NCBI GenBank assembly: GCA_900618425.1
Contig: UZAN01039513.1
Location: 48,794 to 112,793, forward strand
DNA: 64,000 bases
Direction of reading: 5' to 3'
From: Echinostoma caproni
Taxonomy: Eukaryota; Platyhelminthes; Trematoda; Plagiorchiida; Echinostomatidae
Below the pieces are notes generated by a model. The model was not told the DNA's origin and searched no databases. It was given only the letters and a program-made list of their open reading frames with translations. Below, piece after piece: positions 23,601 to 35,500 of the stretch (position 1 is its first letter; the number at the start of each line of letters is the position of its first letter). The translations under genes and the position numbers were made by a program.

Positions 23601-26600
23601 ATAAGACTAATGGAAAACAGAAGATTTTCGACAGACAAGAGTGCCAGCTCACTAATGTGCGTGACTGGCGCTGGTTTCGGCCACTCTATAAATGTCAAAA
23701 TTCTCACTTCAAATGTTATTGTTTAGAAAAATACAATCCATTATGTCACACCTAAAGCTGACTTCCCATATGCCCTCTGCAAAGGGTTATGATTACCAAT
23801 CTTCACAACATTTGCAGTTGAGTAAAACAAATCACGTGATAGCAGAAAAATGAATACAGTTTATGAGGAAAATAAGGGAAAATTGTTGTGCAACACCTCC
23901 GAATGTACAAGAACGCGATGAACATTCGATTAGCCAAAACGTAGCCCATCTTCAAATGCCAACAGAATCGAATTCGGCATTTAGCACGAGCTAGGAAATG
24001 GTGGTATTAACAGCGGTTAACTGTATAACTGAAATAGGTCAGCAGCTGTCAACGATGAGAATGCGCAACCCCAAGAAGATTGGGTTTGATTTATTTCTCA
24101 AGATAAACTTAAAGCGAAAAGATACCAGTTGCACATAGCGTGCTAGGTTGTACAACTTACTCTAACGCCGATTTCGCTACATCAAAAGCTGCTTACTAAC
24201 CGCGGTTGAATATGGAAGGTTTTGGAATCCGAAACGCACTGATTTGAGACATCACTATCACATAACTTAAGCCAAATGAAGTTTGCTGTTGAATAAGAAA
24301 CACATCAAGGCAACGCGGTTGCCGAATTTGATAGTAGTATGAGAATTGTCCCTCCTGAAAACGGCTCCATGGTAACATTTATCGACTAGAAGAAATAAAG
24401 CAAAGAACGTTGCCGATTTTAAGAGACACCGGAATTTTGAGCTGAACTGATCACCCAAAATCCAGTGGCTTCATAAGAGTACAAACGATGCCTTATTTCC
24501 AAAACGGCATTTTTACGTATGCGTGCTGCACGAGGCCGTACACTTGATAGAGTACAAATGATTAAGTTTCGAGGTGGGTAGGGACTGCAAGTAAATTAAC
24601 GGACCACTTGAAGATTACGTAAGCTGCATTCTTCCACTGATTTCGATGTTGGCTTCGCGAAAATTTATTTTAACACTTTGGAAACAGTCGTCACGATGCT
24701 TATTTTCTAGCTGTATCCAATTTATTTATACGTTTACGGGTCGGAGAGAGACATCCATTTGTGATGCCTAATACACCTTTCTGATATTCGCCGTAGACCC
24801 AATTTAGCTAAACCAATGCACATGAAATCTCAGAATGTAGCGGATCGCAAATAGTGCAAGTACCACTAGTCCCAACAACAGAACACCTGTTGGCAACATG
24901 TCGTTTCCTGATAGAGACGTCTTGTTGAGATCACTTTCCCTCGCACGCAAAATGAGGCTGATTAACTGCAGTCATTTACTGAAAAGTTCATCTGTGTTAA
25001 GTCAGGTTGAGTGATGCCTGTTCGACTTCATGCGGATCATTGATTTATAGACATGAATTACAGTTCAAGTTTTACTGTGAAATGTCCTTACAGGTTTATG
25101 CTTCTCTCGTTCTATGGGTTAATTAAACAAATAAATCATTCCTCCGCAACATATGAGAAAATTCACATATTACTGCAGGTACGGGGAAAATGCATAATGC
25201 GGTCTTGAACTGTTCTGCGTTTTTATTTGTGTAGGAACGTGAGGTCTGCCAGGGTTTCATCAATTGTCTGCTTGGCAGATTCAGCAATTCACGCACAAAC
25301 GACGAACGATAGGAGAGTGATCCAAATGGTGCACATCCGGACGGCAAACAGTTGGCGCCTACATTCCAGATGACATTTTAGAAACACCAACATGGAATCA
25401 TGCCCCTCTGACGTGGATGTTAGTCGCCAACATGAACAGCAGGCAATATGGTTGGTTTGGGTTCTGGATGATTTGATACACCATAGTCAAGTATTCTCGT
25501 TCAGTCCATGTTCAGTAACATTTGTCTGTTTAAACTCAACACTCGTGTTACCATACACTTCAGCATCTGGATAATTATTTCATCTTTGGTTGTTGTGAGG
25601 GCTGGTCATTATCTTGTTGAAACAAGATGTGATTCACCCATAGTATTCTTAAAACATCTAATCCGTCTCATCCACAAATCTATGATTATTGATAATAATA
25701 ATCGGATAACGTTTCCATTTCATCAAATTATTGAATTCAATCACCATTTTCGTGGCAATCGTTTTACCTTAATGACCCATGATCGATTGCGCCAGCTCAA
25801 GGTGGGCAAGTCCGTTTGACATGTGTAGTTAGTAGTTTAACAGAACTACCTTTTGTTAGGCTTGACAGATTTTGAACTATTTCCTCATTCGCTTCCCTTG
25901 TTTTTCCTGATGTGATTGAACTTGTGCCGAATTAAGCACAGACAAATTTAATATAAACGGCATCAAACAATGATGTGGCGAGAAATCTTGTCGAACATGT
26001 AAAAACGATGTCATCCGATATCATGTAATTTCATCTTCCTATTGTTGTTTTTCATGCGTGAACATTCTCCAGATTCCGCGCAATTATAAAACACTGCGAA
26101 CGAGGAATGTTAGTAAACTAGAAAGCAAAACAATACTGTGAGTGATTGTCTTTCAAGACACTGATGAAAACGCTTAGGTGTGGGGAAGGAATGTTTATAT
26201 TACCCCGCACCCATCCTCGGAGGGCATAGTTAGGCACGCTGTCTTCGAAGGGAATAATGAAATGTGTATTACGCAATACACGTGTGTTTTTCATTTTCGG
26301 GGGATTTTACTGAAGAATCACCAATACCGCTTGATTTTTCAGCTACGTGTGTGCACGGAATCTTTGGAGGTTTAAATTAAACGTCGAATTCTAGCGCTGT
26401 TATGGATGTTCAGTTTGAATCAGTGACTTGAATCAATTTAGGCCCAAATTATGCCATGGTGATTCACGGAAGGGTTCAAAATGAGATAGACGCCAGGTAA
26501 ATTAACACTTAAATTCATGAATTTCAGAAGAAGAATTTTCCGAGAAACGCAATCAAACTGTGGAATAAAATGTGCTACCACCTGGAATGGCGAACATTAT

Positions 26601-27057
26601 TCAAATGCAAAGAGCAAGAGTTGATCATCTGTTTGTAATCAAATTAATGACAGTGGTCTTTGAGGGCTTATTGTGAGAATATTTCATAGTAGATAAAAAC
26701 AAAGGGGGTGGTTCGAGCTTTCAAACCAAGTGATAGGAGATTGACAGGACTTGTGTGTCTCGGGGGGTACACTCTGGTATGTTAAATATTATACACTGGG
26801 AACGTAAAAAGTTTGAACCATTCAGGTATACTGACACCAGTGGCTTTTATTTGTGTAAAACCATATTTTGAAATATTTCCCTGTAAACCGTAGCGAGCTT
26901 CAACTGTTCGGATCTCTCAAACGACTGCATGTACTGTTATCTCGATGGTTCTTATGATGTATGCAATTATTTTCATTGATTCGTGGTGACTGAGAGCATG
27001 CCACGTATTGTTGTTGATGTTGATTGATTGTGTTAGCCGTGTCCTTAAAGTAGATCT

Positions 27058-27165
27058 CAATTGCATTGAAATGCGATAGAAATCTTCGTGACGATACACA
27101 AAAAGCACCGGACAGCTATTTTGTCTCGTTTGAAACTCGTCGGATGGACTGGTTTCTGCGACCAC
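27058..27165 (-). mobile_element. Hammerhead-bearing SINE, family B, truncated copy
   Basis: On the minus strand a decayed hammerhead (27104-27143) is followed by a tail with CTTTTTGTG, ATCGTCACGAAGAT and ATCGCATTT-AATGC. This tail matches those after the hammerheads at 34.8 kb (ATTATCACAAACAT then ATCGCATTTAAATGC) and 45.8 kb. The head with the B box is missing or unrecognisable. Confidence 0.55.
27104..27143 (-). ncRNA. Hammerhead ribozyme, family B (core damaged)
   Basis: It reads CCGACGA where CTGACGA is expected (U4 changed). Stem II is GTTTC/GAGAC around CAAAC, then AAAA in place of GAAA, then ATAGCTGTC with the GTC cleavage triplet kept. Two invariant positions, U4 and G12, are changed, so cleavage is not expected. 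Confidence 0.5.
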
Positions 27166-27189
27166 ACAATTGACTGAGAGAATAACAGA

Positions 27190-29970
27190 ATGGACACCAG
27201 AATTTACTAAAATCTTACATGAACAGCTCTGCATCAGTGCACAACCTTGTCGTTCATAGCAGCTCTATCAATAGGTTCCTGCTGGCGTTGACAGAAAGAC
27301 CAACATTCCTTGGGATTATCATACCTTGTTCACAGATTTAATGGAATTTTACGCACAGTTAACTTGACATTGTCATGATATCTGGATGAAGAATAAACTC
27401 AATGGGTTTAATCGAATACGTTTACATGTACCAAAAATCTGCATTTGAAAAATTACGTGATACTTCCATTTAGGGAAATCACGATTAGGGATAGGGGGAG
27501 GCAGAACTAAAGCAAAACGACGTGTATTTGAGGAAATGAGTTTCAGAAATTTCCTCTTTTTATGAGTGAGACATTTTCGTATTTTGACTGGCACCACTGG
27601 CTCAGTGTTGATCGATCAGCTCTTCTTTCGCAGCTTTCCAGGGTTTTGTTGACTCGATTTTGATCAAAGTACATACCGCAGTTAACGAAAATGAATGCTA
27701 ATTACGTGTTGTTCAAAATGAACTAAACAAGTGAGAATCAACTTTTTGATTTCTCAGTGATAGAAACAGTAAATGATTTAACCGCGCGTTAGCATCTGGA
27801 AATGATGTATTCATTTTCCTGATGTTTCATTCAGTTAGTTTTAAAATACCATTTATTCCATCCAATAAGAGTTTGCTTAAACAACAGCGAATAGTGCAAG
27901 TTTTTAAAATGTATCCGACGGTAAAATGTACCGATATTAAGGTTAGTCGTGAAGCGGGACATTTACGAGAACGCAGTACACACTGGGGCAATGTTGTGAC
28001 TTCCCCAACCTCTGGGAACAGATAATTCTTCAAAGTATAAAATAAATGGATCAGTAGCATTGTTTCAATATAAGCATTTGTCTGGGCTGACTTGTATTAC
28101 TCTCTCTCTCTTTGTGTATTGTTTGTACAAAATACGAAGTCTATTTTTACGATGTGTCGCAACTCAGATAAATTTCATTGACAAACGGTGTAGCCGTTAT
28201 CTATAATACGCTAATCACATTATGGAACACGAAGTGGTCATTTAAATGTCGAGTAAGCCTGATCATCGTTGTTGTTCGCTAGAAAAAATATCGACCAGAG
28301 TACATTTAATGGAGCATTAGACAATAAATTTGATTTCATCCTTCTGCACAGTCCTCATTTCAGTCACTCGACCGTACACTCAGAAATGATGAAAACCTTT
28401 GTCGCTTTTTTCACCTCATCAGTAGTACACATCTACTCTTTGTTTTCCGAAAATTCAACTTTAGATCCTCGCATGGAGGCACGTGTTGGACCTCGAAAGT
28501 ACCTCTTTGACTGCAATCGAAGCTACAAAACGGGGTTGTCATCATTACTCACTTTACCATCAGTATGTACACTGTAAGTCAAGTCAAGAATACACTTTGT
28601 TCATCAACTGTGGGCAGAATTTTCCAGTGAAAAAGAAGCGTTGTCACTTATGCTTTGGCGAACAAGCGGTCAAAATAGTCCCAAAGATATATTGCATTCA
28701 GTTAATAGGCAATGATGACGAAGAGCAAGGACGGGTAGTAAAAGTAGCATAAAATACATTTGACAGTCGTTCCCTGGAAACCAGTAAACGAGAAAAATGA
28801 GGTTGGGATAAGGTACGCAATTGTGGAAAGCTGTACTTTAAGTGTACAAAGGTTAAACTTTGTTGGAGGTGTCAGAAGTAGAGAACAAACGAGAGGGTTG
28901 GATTCAGAGGCACATGTATTATGGTGTTAACGGAAAATGGACAGTTCAATACCTAGATATTCTCTTTAAAAGCATCAGATCCATTTGTAATCCTTAGACG
29001 ACAGACCGGGCAAGATAACAGGTGAACAGAAAATCCACTGACATTAAATGCACGAGAAAATAGATTTAGAAATTACATAAAGATTACATAACTCTGAGAA
29101 TTGCTTGTTACACGTAAGATGATCATTTGAGTTCAACAGACAGAAATTCAGGGTATTCGCCATGGTGCCTTCTTTCAACGAGTAATAAAAAATAAAACAT
29201 CAATAGAGTTTATTCGGTTTAGAGAAAGTTTAACACCATGCTACCAATCGGAAATGGAACTTAGAGCTAATTGAAGAGAGTTGATGGATGGGTTGCTGTT
29301 GGACTCCCCACCAATCACTGCGTCATTGGCACACTTCAATGTGAAAGCAGACGGGGCAATTGGAAGTTTTGAATGTAAAGTGAGGGAAACAAAAGGATAA
29401 AATTGCGCTCTGCAATGCACCTTGGTTTACACTAACTGTCATAGACATGAAATTAATAATACGCGTGAATAGGCGTCGGTCCGTAAAATAGTCATGCATT
29501 TTATTCAGCAGATGGAGCGGGAGGTTTCATTGCTGTGATTATGTCAATAAGGTGTGATCTATAAAACAAGAATCTGTCTGACAGTGGATGAACCCTTTCT
29601 TCAGCAAGAAGGTAAAGCATTAAAATGCGTACCACCGAAGGAATTGTGAACGCTGAATTTGCCGTGACCAATTTCTGTCCCGTGCAAATTGAATTGAACT
29701 GGAGGACAGCACATATCATAACAAAAGTTGAAATAATTTTTAAGGTTTTCACAGAAGACAGAAAAATCAGATCGAAAATTAATTTCAAGTTCAATCAGGC
29801 AACGACTAATTCCGTTTCCATCATATTTGGCTGATGAAGTTGTCGTGTACGTATCTTACATGCAATGTTCTTAGAGAGGATTTAGTGAATAAATTTACCG
29901 TGGCCGTGGCCGAAACATAGTTTAGATAGTACTTAAAATTACCCACTGATGCACGTTTAAAGGCACGTAG
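27190..29970. other. No recognisable gene
   Basis: Short frames only. A CTGATGAG word near 28.42 kb on the minus strand lacks the rest of a hammerhead core. Confidence 0.4.
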
Positions 29971-29979
29971 CATGATGGT

Positions 29980-30267
29980 TCATGAACGACAAGGTGATCG
30001 GAAAGAGGCATCACCCCCGGTGCAGAAACTAACAATGTAATGAAGAGACATTAACGTTAAGAAACTCACATCCGATCTGTTAAAATCGCTAACAACAATG
30101 AAGGCAGATGCGAAGCTCTTCTCCAAAATAATTGGATCCATGAAGGTAGATAACTGATCAGTCAGGGCTAATGTAAAGATCTGAAATGATGAATGAAGAT
30201 AAGAGCAGGGGAAAACGTAATTTGAATTCCACAGAGATGCAAAAGATGTTATGTGCGCATTGAGCAA
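29980..30267 (-). mobile_element. Possible LINE endonuclease remnant
   Basis: The frame contains SAFIVVSDFNRSDVSFL, close to the conserved (I/V)xGDFN...(D/I)xW block of the exonuclease-like endonuclease of non-LTR retrotransposons, with S in place of G. About 25 residues upstream is LSTFMDPI, plausible for the preceding helix. No other endonuclease motif is certain. Could be chance. Confidence 0.3.
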
Positions 30268-30827
30268 ATGTGCATTTTACGGTGCCATAATACGATTAAT
30301 GCACATCCATATGGGATGACAATAATGTCTTTTTGTCTTTTTTATGGGTCTATTCACACAAAATAAATCGAAGACTTCAATTTAAACCACTTCGACGTTA
30401 ACCGATTCATGTACACGAGATTCTTGGAAAAATAACAGAACACTTTTGGAGCACTCTCCGTTGCGAATCAACAGACCGGTTTCTGATGGATTTGAACGAA
30501 CTCAGCAGATATCAGGCGATGAAAAGAAAGAGAAACCAATTGTCTTCATGTTTCTGTGCATTAGCGCAACCTACAGCCAGCACAATGTAAAATCCGTTGA
30601 GAAATTGCATTTCTAGTGAGTGTTTCAACTTTATCTCTCCCAAAAGGAGCAAAAGCACATCAGGACAAACGAAAGAGAGATTAAGCTGAGCGCCTTGATG
30701 CTCACCTACTAATCAGTCGATATTCACCCTACTAAGATTCTGCCTTCTGTTTCTGTATGCCGCCCATTTCACGCGTTCCATTGACCCATGCCTATGACTC
30801 CCGCATTGATACCGGTTNTGAGCGCTT

Positions 30828-30828
<1 letters not shown>

Positions 30829-30859
<31 letters not shown>
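30829..30859. repeat. (CA)n microsatellite
   Basis: About 15 CA units. An N base sits 11 bp to the left, suggesting sequencing or assembly trouble at this tract. Confidence 0.95.
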
Positions 30860-30860
<1 letters not shown>

Positions 30861-31575
30861 ATTAAAGCGAAGCTTGTTCCAGTCTACTCGCTCCGTTGTC
30901 TTGTCCTTCTTAATTTTGAAAAGTTTCAGTATGCTGAATGTACGCTGCGATGCCATTTCTTTCACAGATGATCATTCGATTGATGCAGATTGCATAATGA
31001 GCACTATGGTCAATTTTGCGGTTGGATGACAAGCAGGGGCTGTTTCAAAGCACTTGAACGAAACCGGAGTGATTCGATGCTTTCCGGGTCCCTTCCTCGA
31101 AGGACTGTTAAAGCTAAACCGCACAATCATGCATGAAATAACTGAAAACATACAGTAGAATTGTTGTATAACGTTTCTTGGCGTTTCTTTTTAAATTCAC
31201 TACGGGGAACCGTCGCTTCTAGCACTCAACTCTCATGGATTTGTGTGTACCACATAAGTGCACAGCAGAGCACACGCATACACACAAAGAAACACTACAC
31301 TGGAGGCTTAGTCACGCTGATTCATAGCTCCGTGCCCCTGTTCGCTCACATCCCGTACTTGTTGGACTACTGGCTTCACAGCTTCTGACCTTTTTGGTGT
31401 GGAATATTGAAATAGAGTGAGGTTTGTCTATTTGACGTCAATAAAATCCGTATTGTTAGTACCGTTGTGAACAAGAAACCCGTTCCCCAATTAGCGTCTT
31501 TTGGATCACGACTCGTTCACCTACACGGATTGTCGCAGTCTATGAAACTGACAGAACCATGTTGCAAAACACATT

Positions 31576-31581
31576 TTTATT
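31576..31581 (-). terminator. Possible poly(A) signal of the GPCR gene
   Basis: An AATAAA hexamer on the minus strand lies about 570 bp after the stop codon. It was the first clear hexamer found downstream on this strand. No transcript evidence is available, and the hexamer is frequent in A/T-rich DNA. Confidence 0.25.
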
Positions 31582-32151
31582 CAGTTGGATTTGATTGGTT
31601 TCCAGAGAGAAACACCAGATGTGAACAATCTGAGACAAGATCACTGGTGTCAAGGAAGCAAAATCACAGGAAACATAAACCGCAAGGCGATAAAACGTAC
31701 AAATGGATTTTTGACGGGAATTTTCGTCTTGCTCCGGAGTTCAGGGGCTGTTAGAAGGATGGATGAAAACAGAACAATTATTATCGCATTGTACTGGGCG
31801 TAGATAACCGTAAGAAATCATTTGAAAACATACTGAAAATCTTCGTTCGGTGGGCGGGGCACACACTGATGACTGTTTGAAGGTGCGGCTTAAAGCATGA
31901 ATTTGGAGCACAATAAGTGTGTTCTCCAAACCGGTACCTACGATACCGTAGACATAAGGAAGCATCTCTTTTGCTGGGAGATTTGCTTTGGTGTTCATTT
32001 GGCACAGCTGATATTCTCCTCAATCGGGAACAGAATAACATCTCATAACTGGAATTGTGTAGGCTCATCACTGCGTGGTGCCTCCCGAAGATCAAGGTGC
32101 CGTAATTCTCCTGATTAAAATGCGAGTTGATTTGTTGTTAGAATACCACTG

Positions 32152-32571
32152 CTATCGTTCCACAGAGAATATCACAGACGCATCTTGACGGGCTAACGGA
32201 CAACCCGGTTCATGAATGATACATGGAGGTTCGATCGATATATGTGGTCTGGCCTGATTCGCCTCCAGAATAATTCGGCAAGCCTTTTTTTGATCGCGAA
32301 CCATATGTCGATGTTTGTTTCTTCGATGATGATGATTTGGCGGATGACGATGCCATCTTCCATCGGTCTGCGGTGGCTGACAGGTGATCCAGCGGAGAAC
32401 CGATTGACGAAGTCGGTGGAGGACTAGGAAGAATCCTTTTCGAAACTGACGACCAGTCATGTAGACAATGAAATTCATACAGTTGTTCAGGAACAGTAAA
32501 AATCGGCAAAGATCCTCAGCCGCATGTACTGCATCGTAGTGATTGGATGCTCCTTTGTTGACTTTATGGAA
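32152..32571 (-). CDS. GPCR coding exon 3: TM7, helix 8 and C-terminal tail
   Basis: This exon encodes residues 588-726 and the stop codon. The acceptor upstream is TTTTTCTTTCAG and keeps phase 0. After a short loop 3, TM7 covers about 602-626 and ends in NFIVY (620-624) where most class A receptors have NPxxY. A Phe-Arg-Lys-Gly-Phe motif at 630-634 marks helix 8. The tail of about 90 residues is basic and His-rich (a PPNHHHRR run) and has several cysteines that could be palmitoylated. The pairing of this exon with exons 1 and 2 is inferred from strand, order, phase and the matching missing helix. No other TM7 exon was seen closer. Confidence 0.8.
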   Translation of the reverse strand, partial: FHKVNKGASNHYDAVHAAEDLCRFLLFLNNCMNFIVYMTGRQFRKGFFLVLHRLRQSVLRWITCQPPQTDGRWHRHPPNHHHRRNKHRHMVRDQKKACRIILEANQARPHISIEPPCIIHEPGCPLARQDASVIFSVER

Positions 32572-35500
32572 CTGAAAGAAAAAGACAGCGATTATCGGAT
32601 CAGAGTTTGTCTTCAGATTGAAGGAAATCAGAAAATTGGTTATTCACAGGTGCTTGTTTCATTCAAAATAATTAATAACAGGTATAGCGGGGACAAAACA
32701 GATGTACCGATAGATTTGATTAACCGCATCCAGTTTGTTGTTGCTCTCTATCCACTATCTTGAGGTTCGAACCTCGTCGCTGTCCCATTTAGTTGTTGAC
32801 ATCAGCTATTCAATGGCTGGAGAGTATCAATTGAATAATGTTTGCGCATCTATTAAGCGTTGAGTAAATATGATATATATGATGTGACGTGATGTGAAAC
32901 TGGTTTTTGAGAAATGAACATGCCGTTTTGGAATTATTTATGTTACGATTCCCCGCTGGTTTGCGTAAACTGAGAAAATGGTGTTTGCATTCACTGGCAG
33001 TAACAGTCCATTCTCAATATTTTTCTTCGCGCCAAAACAAATTTGAAACTGCAACAGCCCCAAGGTCATAATAAACACCTATCCCCAAGAAGTGGTCTTC
33101 CGAGTACCGAACGTTCCAGATCATTGATGCTCAGTGTCACTGAATGTGTTGATGTTCCTTTTCAGCCATAAAACAGCCACTTATTATCATATTCTTCTAT
33201 TTTAAAATTCCAAATTATAGTCTTGCTACGTTTACTTAACAACCGAATAATCATCAATTGAAAAGAAAACATGTGTTTCGCAAGGACCTCTAGCTGCAAC
33301 TCTAGCGTGTTCTACTCTACTTGTAACGGATCATTTAACGGAACCTTTTTTCTCACTGTCAATAAAGAAAGTGCGTGTTTCGTAATTGAACCTTTGTGGG
33401 ATATGTGGATGAGTGGAAAATATTTCAAACACTTTTTCTTTCACTTGCATTGCTATTTGACATACATTTAAGGTAATTTTATTGATCACTTCATTGTGGA
33501 TGGAGCCAAACCAATTGTTACTGCTCGCACTGAATTTCGACCAGATTATGGATTTCGTGATAAATTGATTTCACATAATTTTCGTGCGTTTGCTACGTCT
33601 CCATGCTATGATACAGTTTTTATATAAGGACTGTTTTACGTTCAGGATTATCATTACTACTGTTAATTAAGCTTAATTAAGGTTTTATTTCTAATCCCAT
33701 TACCCAAGGACTGTGTACGCCAGATGTGTAGCTGTTATTCCATTCCACAGATGAGATAGGTGTAAAGCTGGTTTGGAAATTTACAATAGTCAGCACGAAA
33801 AAATGTCCATAAATGCGAGCAGTTAATGCAAAAAGGGGTCAACATGTCCACTTCTTTGTTCTATGGGTATATGAATATTCCAGTTTGTCTATTTGTAACA
33901 TGAGATCATGCCTTGTGCACCACAGTGCGAAAGGAAAGCACTCCTGCTGAAAACCATTTAAGTTAAACAGTTTTTATCGTGCCCGGCTGACAAACAGATT
34001 AGGCTCACCTTGCAGAACAATCGGTTCAGAAGGTATGCGTGAATTTTGTTCTCTAGTTGTGAATTACAGTAGTCACTACGGTAGCCCACAACGATTCGCT
34101 CGACCGCGAGTGTACCTAAAGGTTTTGGAGGCTATCTTATTGCGGTGTGTTCATCGCTGTGCTTACAAACGATGCAACTGAACCTTGTCATCACCTGTAC
34201 ATTAGGCCGTAACACACTTCTAGTCCGATCCACCCAATGCGTAGGGCGTTTGTCCCTGTTCTGTCTCTCTCTCTCTCTATCTTTATTTCCACAGGCTCAT
34301 TACTTAAATTCAGCGTAACAGTTGAAGTTATTTGCTTCACTTCCCTTGTTTGATGCACCGCATAGTACAACGAGTTTGACTCTTGAATGGCAAATGAGGT
34401 ACATGTGAAATCGGGTTTTTTGGATAATTTGAATCCAGCATATAATGAAGTTCAGCCCATACAAAGTAAACGGGTCCCATCAGCCGGTAAGAACTACTTA
34501 CCCAAGTGAGTTTTGACTCGGGCACCTTATAACTAAATGGCAAGCACATCACCCAGAACGTTTGTGTTGAGATAAGCAATGTGTGATACGCCCAAAATCC
34601 TGGCAGAGGTAAGTCCTGATAGACAAAATGAAAGCCAATTAAGAGTATCAAGCTTGGGTTAGCCCATTCGCTTGTTCAGAGGCGCCAGGCACTCTTGATG
34701 GTCTTCGGTATGGGTTTCACTCCTTGGGCGATTGTTAATTCCCCACTGCTTTCATGCATTTAAATGCGATGGAGATGTTTGTGATAATCAACAAATAGTA
34801 CTGGACAGCTGTTTCGTCCTGTTTGGAACTCGTCAGTATTGCGTACTTTTTGTATCCCTGTCAAGACTCGAACCGCGAAGGAAGAAGATCTGCTAAGGAG
34901 AATATTGCTACACAAGGATTACCCAGAAAGGCTTAAAGATATTCATAGTAGACCATTTCCAAAAGGTAACCCATCCGAAAACGTCAGTAAAAAGGCCATC
35001 CAGGGGTGATCACATTTAACATGTTGTGCGCCAGAGGTTGAGGTTAGCTCTAGACCGCACATTCCCAGCTGCTGAACTCAGACTCATTGCCTCCACTCGT
35101 GGAATCGATTTGGACAAACGTAAACATGGCTGGCAAACCAGTTCCGTCTCACACACTGTATACCAGTTCACCTGCAGTTGCGGTGACGTGTACATAGACA
35201 GAAAAAACCGTCAGCTGTCACAACGGATGGCCGAACATATTCCAAAGTGGTTGGTAAAATCGATGACGCAACCGGCAAATGACGGTCAAGTGATGGCAAG
35301 AAATCCAGGATCATCTGTTGCAAAACATCTCATGGCAACAAAACACACAGTTGACCCCAATTCGTCTTTCAAACCACTATTACGTAATCGAAATGCAAAA
35401 CTTTCAGCAATTAGTGAAGCACTGCTTATTCGTTTACATCACCCGACCCTATGTGCACAAAAGTTTTTGATACAAGCGATCCACTTACCGTGGAGCTGAC

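Larger units (their letters stand above)
17980..27055. other. Long stretch without a recognised gene
   Basis: About 9 kb. No family motif, tRNA or shared repeat was recognised. It contains a perfect 20-bp palindrome at 19935-19954, a TTG/GTG triplet tract at 20650-20683 and two unassigned minus-strand frames (23251-22949 with a hydrophobic start, 22837-22496). It probably consists largely of old unrecognised repeats. Confidence 0.4.
30290..32150. other. 3' flank of the GPCR gene, no other gene seen
   Basis: Contains a CA microsatellite beside an N (30818) and overlapping short frames on both strands. Any 3' untranslated region of the receptor mRNA would lie in the right part. Confidence 0.45.

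Noticed and set aside
28395..28430. Hammerhead on the minus strand (CTGATGAG near 28.42 kb)
   Set aside because: The stem II strands do not pair and no GAAA plus cleavage triplet follows.
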